From: Actinomycetota bacterium
GTDB lineage: Bacteria > Actinomycetota > Acidimicrobiia > Acidimicrobiales > Ilumatobacteraceae
Direction: 5' to 3'
DNA length: 64,000 nt
Assembly (NCBI GenBank): GCA_947454105.1
Contig: CANGIP010000003.1
Coordinates: 1 to 64,000 of the forward strand
In this document: piece by piece, positions 61,370 through 64,000 of the stretch
Layout of the letters: every line of letters begins with the position of its first letter
Numbering within the stretch: position 1 is the first letter of the stretch
Translations under genes and position numbers: made by a program
The notes under the pieces: generated by a model
Databases searched by the model: none
Seen by the model: the letters and a program-made list of their open reading frames with translations, nothing else
What the model was told of the DNA's origin: nothing

Positions 61370-62461
61370 CTATTTCACGAGGTCGGTGTAGAGATTGATC
61401 AACTGTTGGACCGTTTTATCCCATGAGAACTTGTTGTACTGCTCGGTAGCAGCATGTTGAAGCTGTGTTCGAAGACCCGAGTCGGTCACAACTTTGGTGA
61501 TGGCATTGGCCAAGGCGTCAACATCAAGAGGATTAACGAGTAGCGCGGCCGATCCGGCTACTTCAGGAATAGAACCTCGGGTAGATCCGACGATGGGCAA
61601 TTGTTCAGACATCGCCTCAAGCAACGGAAACCCAAACCCTTCATCAAGTGACGGGTAAGCCATGGCAGTCGCATGTTGATATAACCATGCAATATTTTCG
61701 TCAGAGACGCGGCCAATGAGGTGAACCCGTCGCACGACTTCTTTGGGTAGTAATTCAAGAACTTGACTTAACTCGTGAGAGTCATCTCCGGCAGATCCAG
61801 CAATCACTAATTGAAGTTCGGGAATTTCTTGTGCGGCGATCGCGAAAGCTTCAATGAGACGCCGGTAGTTCTTGCGTTTCTCGATCGTTCCAACGGCCAC
61901 GATAAAAGGTGCATTGCCGATATCGGTCAAAGCAGTCGGTTGAAGACTTTTTTCAACGTTGCGACGGGGTGGCGCGCCTAAATGAATCATCTCGATACGG
62001 GCTTGTGGAAATATCTCGCGCAAGGTCGAAGATGTGGCGTGTGACGACGCGTGGATCACGGCGCCAGTATGTACAGAGCGTCGAAGTGCATTCATTGAAT
62101 GATTGATCACTGGTGGGCATTGGGTTGGGTTGAGAAGTGCCCAGCAGTCATACACCGTGACAAGACGGGGCAGTTTTGCGGGAGGAACTATGTAGTTCAT
62201 TCCATGCAGAATTTGTACGTGCGGCACATGGCGCACAGCAGACGGAAAATCACGTTGACCCCAACTTTTAATAGTGATTCCGGCAGGAAAGGGGAGTCGC
62301 CGCGTATTCGCGTGCAACTTGGCGCGAAAACTCAGCACGTATTCAGTCAGTTCGACCTCGTCAACATGCTGGCGCAATTGGTATACCAAGCCCTCAACTG
62401 CTCGGCCAACTCCGGTCATCGGACCATGAAGTGGGCCAGTATCGACCCCAATTCTGATCAC
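61370..62461 (-). CDS. Glycosyltransferase family 1/4 (mannosyltransferase-like)
   Basis: A 363-residue GT-B transferase. 'RIGVDTGPLHGPMTGVGRAV' at the N-terminus, 'VTVYDCWALLNP', 'FIVAVGTIEKRKNYRRLIEA' and 'YPSLDEGFGFPLLEAMSEQL' (E.GFG.P) are typical of mannosyl- or rhamnosyltransferases in capsule or O-antigen clusters. GTG 62461 (VIRIGVDTG) is preferred; a TTG at 62482 would add seven residues. 24 bp upstream of cofD, but a different pathway. Confidence 0.88.
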   Translation of the reverse strand: MIRIGVDTGPLHGPMTGVGRAVEGLVYQLRQHVDEVELTEYVLSFRAKLHANTRRLPFPAGITIKSWGQRDFPSAVRHVPHVQILHGMNYIVPPAKLPRLVTVYDCWALLNPTQCPPVINHSMNALRRSVHTGAVIHASSHATSSTLREIFPQARIEMIHLGAPPRRNVEKSLQPTALTDIGNAPFIVAVGTIEKRKNYRRLIEAFAIAAQEIPELQLVIAGSAGDDSHELSQVLELLPKEVVRRVHLIGRVSDENIAWLYQHATAMAYPSLDEGFGFPLLEAMSEQLPIVGSTRGSIPEVAGSAALLVNPLDVDALANAITKVVTDSGLRTQLQHAATEQYNKFSWDKTVQQLINLYTDLVK

Positions 62462-62565
62462 GAGAAACCCACAAGATTGCAAGACATCAAGCCGAGCGTA
62501 GGTCCTGAAGCGTAAGATAAGACAGTTCAGTTGCGATCCAGCGATCGCCCATTTCAGGAGTTCGT

Positions 62566-63561
62566 ATGCCCCGAGCGTTTATCACTGGTGTTACAGGTCA
62601 AGACGGCCAACACATGGCCGAATTTCTGCATAGCAAGGGTTATGAAATTTTTGGCATGGTCAAGGGGCAGAACAACCCCAAAGGTGACATGCTGCGCGAT
62701 GAATTTCCGTATGTGAATATCGTTCCCGGTGATCTTGCCGACTTGCCGTCGCTCGTGAAGGCAATGGAAGTTGCTCAACCCGATGAGATCTACAACCTTG
62801 CCGCCATTTCGTTTGTGGCATTGTCATGGAATCAAGCCGAATTAACGGCCAACCTGACTGGAACGGGTGTTCTCCGCATGCTTGAGGCGATGCGCATGGT
62901 GGGCGGCAATACCAACAACAAGATGCGCTTCTATCAAGCTTCGTCTTCTGAAATGTTTGGCAAAGTTCGTCAGATTCCGCAGACCGAACTCACGCCGTTC
63001 CATCCCCGCTCGCCGTACGGCTGCGCCAAGGTATTTGGCCATGACATCACCGTGAACTATCGCGAGAGTTACGACATGTGGGCGTGCTCAGGAATTTTGT
63101 TCAACCACGAAGGTCCCCGCCGTGGAGTTGAATTTGTGACCCGAAAAGTGACGAATGCTGCGGCTCGCATCAAACTCGGGCTTCAATCAGAACTTGTGTT
63201 GGGCAATCTCGACGCAAAGCGCGACTGGGGATACGCCGGCGATTACGTCAAAGCGATGTGGATGATGCTCCAACAGGACGAACCCGATGACTATGTCATT
63301 GCAACTGGAGAAACTCACACGATTGAAGAACTCGTTGAACTCGCATTTCAAGAAGCCGGTATCGGCGATTGGCATCCCTATGTGCGCCAAGACCCGAAGT
63401 TTTTCCGACCCGCTGAAGTCGATCTGTTGATCGGTGATTCAAGCAAGGCCCGCGAAAAATTAGGTTGGAAGCCCGAAGTTGACTTCCCAGGTTTGGTGCG
63501 CATGATGGTGCAACACGATCTCAAACTTGAAGCGAAGAAGGCCGGGATTTCTCTCGCCTGA
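62566..63561 (+). CDS. gmd: GDP-mannose 4,6-dehydratase
   Basis: Converts GDP-mannose to GDP-4-keto-6-deoxymannose, the precursor of GDP-fucose, GDP-rhamnose and GDP-perosamine. It has 331 residues. Motifs: '[20 protein letters not shown]', '[20 protein letters not shown]', '[20 protein letters not shown]', the catalytic '[20 protein letters not shown]' (YxxxK), and '[20 protein letters not shown]'. '[20 protein letters not shown]' is family-diagnostic. An AGGAG lies 6 nt before ATG 62566. Confidence 0.97.
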   Translation: MPRAFITGVTGQDGQHMAEFLHSKGYEIFGMVKGQNNPKGDMLRDEFPYVNIVPGDLADLPSLVKAMEVAQPDEIYNLAAISFVALSWNQAELTANLTGTGVLRMLEAMRMVGGNTNNKMRFYQASSSEMFGKVRQIPQTELTPFHPRSPYGCAKVFGHDITVNYRESYDMWACSGILFNHEGPRRGVEFVTRKVTNAAARIKLGLQSELVLGNLDAKRDWGYAGDYVKAMWMMLQQDEPDDYVIATGETHTIEELVELAFQEAGIGDWHPYVRQDPKFFRPAEVDLLIGDSSKAREKLGWKPEVDFPGLVRMMVQHDLKLEAKKAGISLA

Positions 63562-63575
63562 TATTTGTACTGGTA

Positions 63576-64000
63576 CTACGCCTCGAAGGGGCGGTCAGAC
63601 AGTGCATCGCTCAATGAATCAACGCTGATTGTCGCTCCATCATTGAGTAGTTGTCGCAGCGATAGTGCAAAAACAAGTAGCGCGACCATCGAACTTGCGA
63701 CGAGTCCAATTTCAACGCGGGTGTACAAATTGTCGGATGCCAGCCAGGTGCAGCCGACAAAGGTGAGCATTCCCAGGAGCCAGCCAAAACCAACGCGGGC
63801 GTGACCATTGAGGGCGATCACTGCTTGGGCGGTAGCGAGTGCGACCATGTACAACGCGCTACCTAACGCCAACATGCTGAGTGAACTGCGATCAAGAGCG
63901 TCGTCGTACACAATTTTCAATAATGATGGTCCAAGAATAAACGAGCCGACTGTTCCGACGATTCCAACGACGATCACTACTTGCATGAGTTTGCGAAAGG
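63576..64000 (-). CDS. Partial: polysaccharide flippase-like membrane protein, C-terminus
   Basis: The last 141 residues of a minus-strand gene that runs off the right edge; the frame continues open at 64000. It has about four hydrophobic helices ('VVIVVGIVGTVGSFILGPSL', 'LSMLALGSALYMVALATAQA', 'VGFGWLLGMLTFVGCTWLAS', 'GLVASSMVALLVFALSL'). The 'HARVGFGWLLG' region resembles the C-terminal part of Wzx/MATE-like oligosaccharide flippases. Context in a surface-polysaccharide cluster supports this. Convergent with gmd, 14 bp apart. Confidence 0.65.
   Translation of the reverse strand, partial: FRKLMQVVIVVGIVGTVGSFILGPSLLKIVYDDALDRSSLSMLALGSALYMVALATAQAVIALNGHARVGFGWLLGMLTFVGCTWLASDNLYTRVEIGLVASSMVALLVFALSLRQLLNDGATISVDSLSDALSDRPFEA

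Overview
This window reads as the chromosome of a moderate-GC actinobacterium, most likely an aquatic member of class Acidimicrobiia (for example the Ilumatobacteraceae). That placement is inference. It rests on a WhiB regulator, a coupled PafB/PafC WYL pair, three genes of coenzyme F420 synthesis (cofC, cofD, cofE), the actinobacterial mini ribosomal proteins bS22 and bL37, a Lys/Ala/Pro-rich histone-H1-like protein beside HU, an LAXTG sortase-type substrate and many apparently leaderless genes. No prophage, insertion sequence, CRISPR array or rRNA operon was seen. Genes are packed tightly, with 1-4 bp start/stop overlaps inside operons and several overlapping convergent 3' ends.

Positions 1-20.6 kb are almost entirely on the minus strand and match the conserved actinobacterial housekeeping order (compare the Mycobacterium rsmI-metS-tatD-rpfB-ksgA-ispE ... 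glmU-prs-rplY-pth-mfd-mazG-eno-divIC neighbourhood). Here the order is ychF, DUF192, rsmI, a HAD phosphatase, metG, tatD, a secreted double-psi-barrel-like protein where rpfB normally sits, rsmA, ispE, tRNA-Gln, a C-terminally truncated glmU, prs, rplY, pth, mfd, a PpiC lipoprotein, mazG, eno and ftsB. The N-terminus of a CO/xanthine-dehydrogenase-like molybdoenzyme is cut by the left edge. The plus-strand exceptions are bS22 and an acyl-CoA thioesterase-like gene.

Positions 20.6-41 kb are a mixed accessory region: a cell-wall-sorted protein, bL37, a VOC protein, a RecB-like nuclease, tRNA-Leu, a CASTOR/POLLUX-like channel, an acyl-CoA synthetase, two lipoproteins (cupredoxin-like and CocE-like), an M20 peptidase, an E. 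coli-type argG, a phosphatase, a GT2, an L,D-transpeptidase, a two-domain metallopeptidase with one dead copy, DUF305, bioY and rarD.

Positions 40.7-53 kb carry pgi, pafBC, a DnaQ-like exonuclease, whiB with a clear promoter and a structured leader, PIN-PhoH, hup plus the H1-like gene ending in a strong terminator, a DinB-like protein, cofC coupled to a PIG-L deacetylase, gpsA coupled to a large unknown gene, and an FMN reductase.

Positions 53-64 kb form a cell-surface polysaccharide region: three translationally coupled glycosyltransferases, a membrane-anchored His-rich protein coupled to a sugar-nucleotide pyrophosphorylase, an SDR-fold protein lacking YxxxK, cofD-cofE, another glycosyltransferase, gmd, and a flippase cut by the right edge. 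The most interesting points are the missing acetyltransferase half of GlmU, the HU/H1 gene split, the tandem active/dead metallopeptidase, the degenerate SDR, the His-rich protein and the recurring -10 box placed 6-9 nt before start codons.
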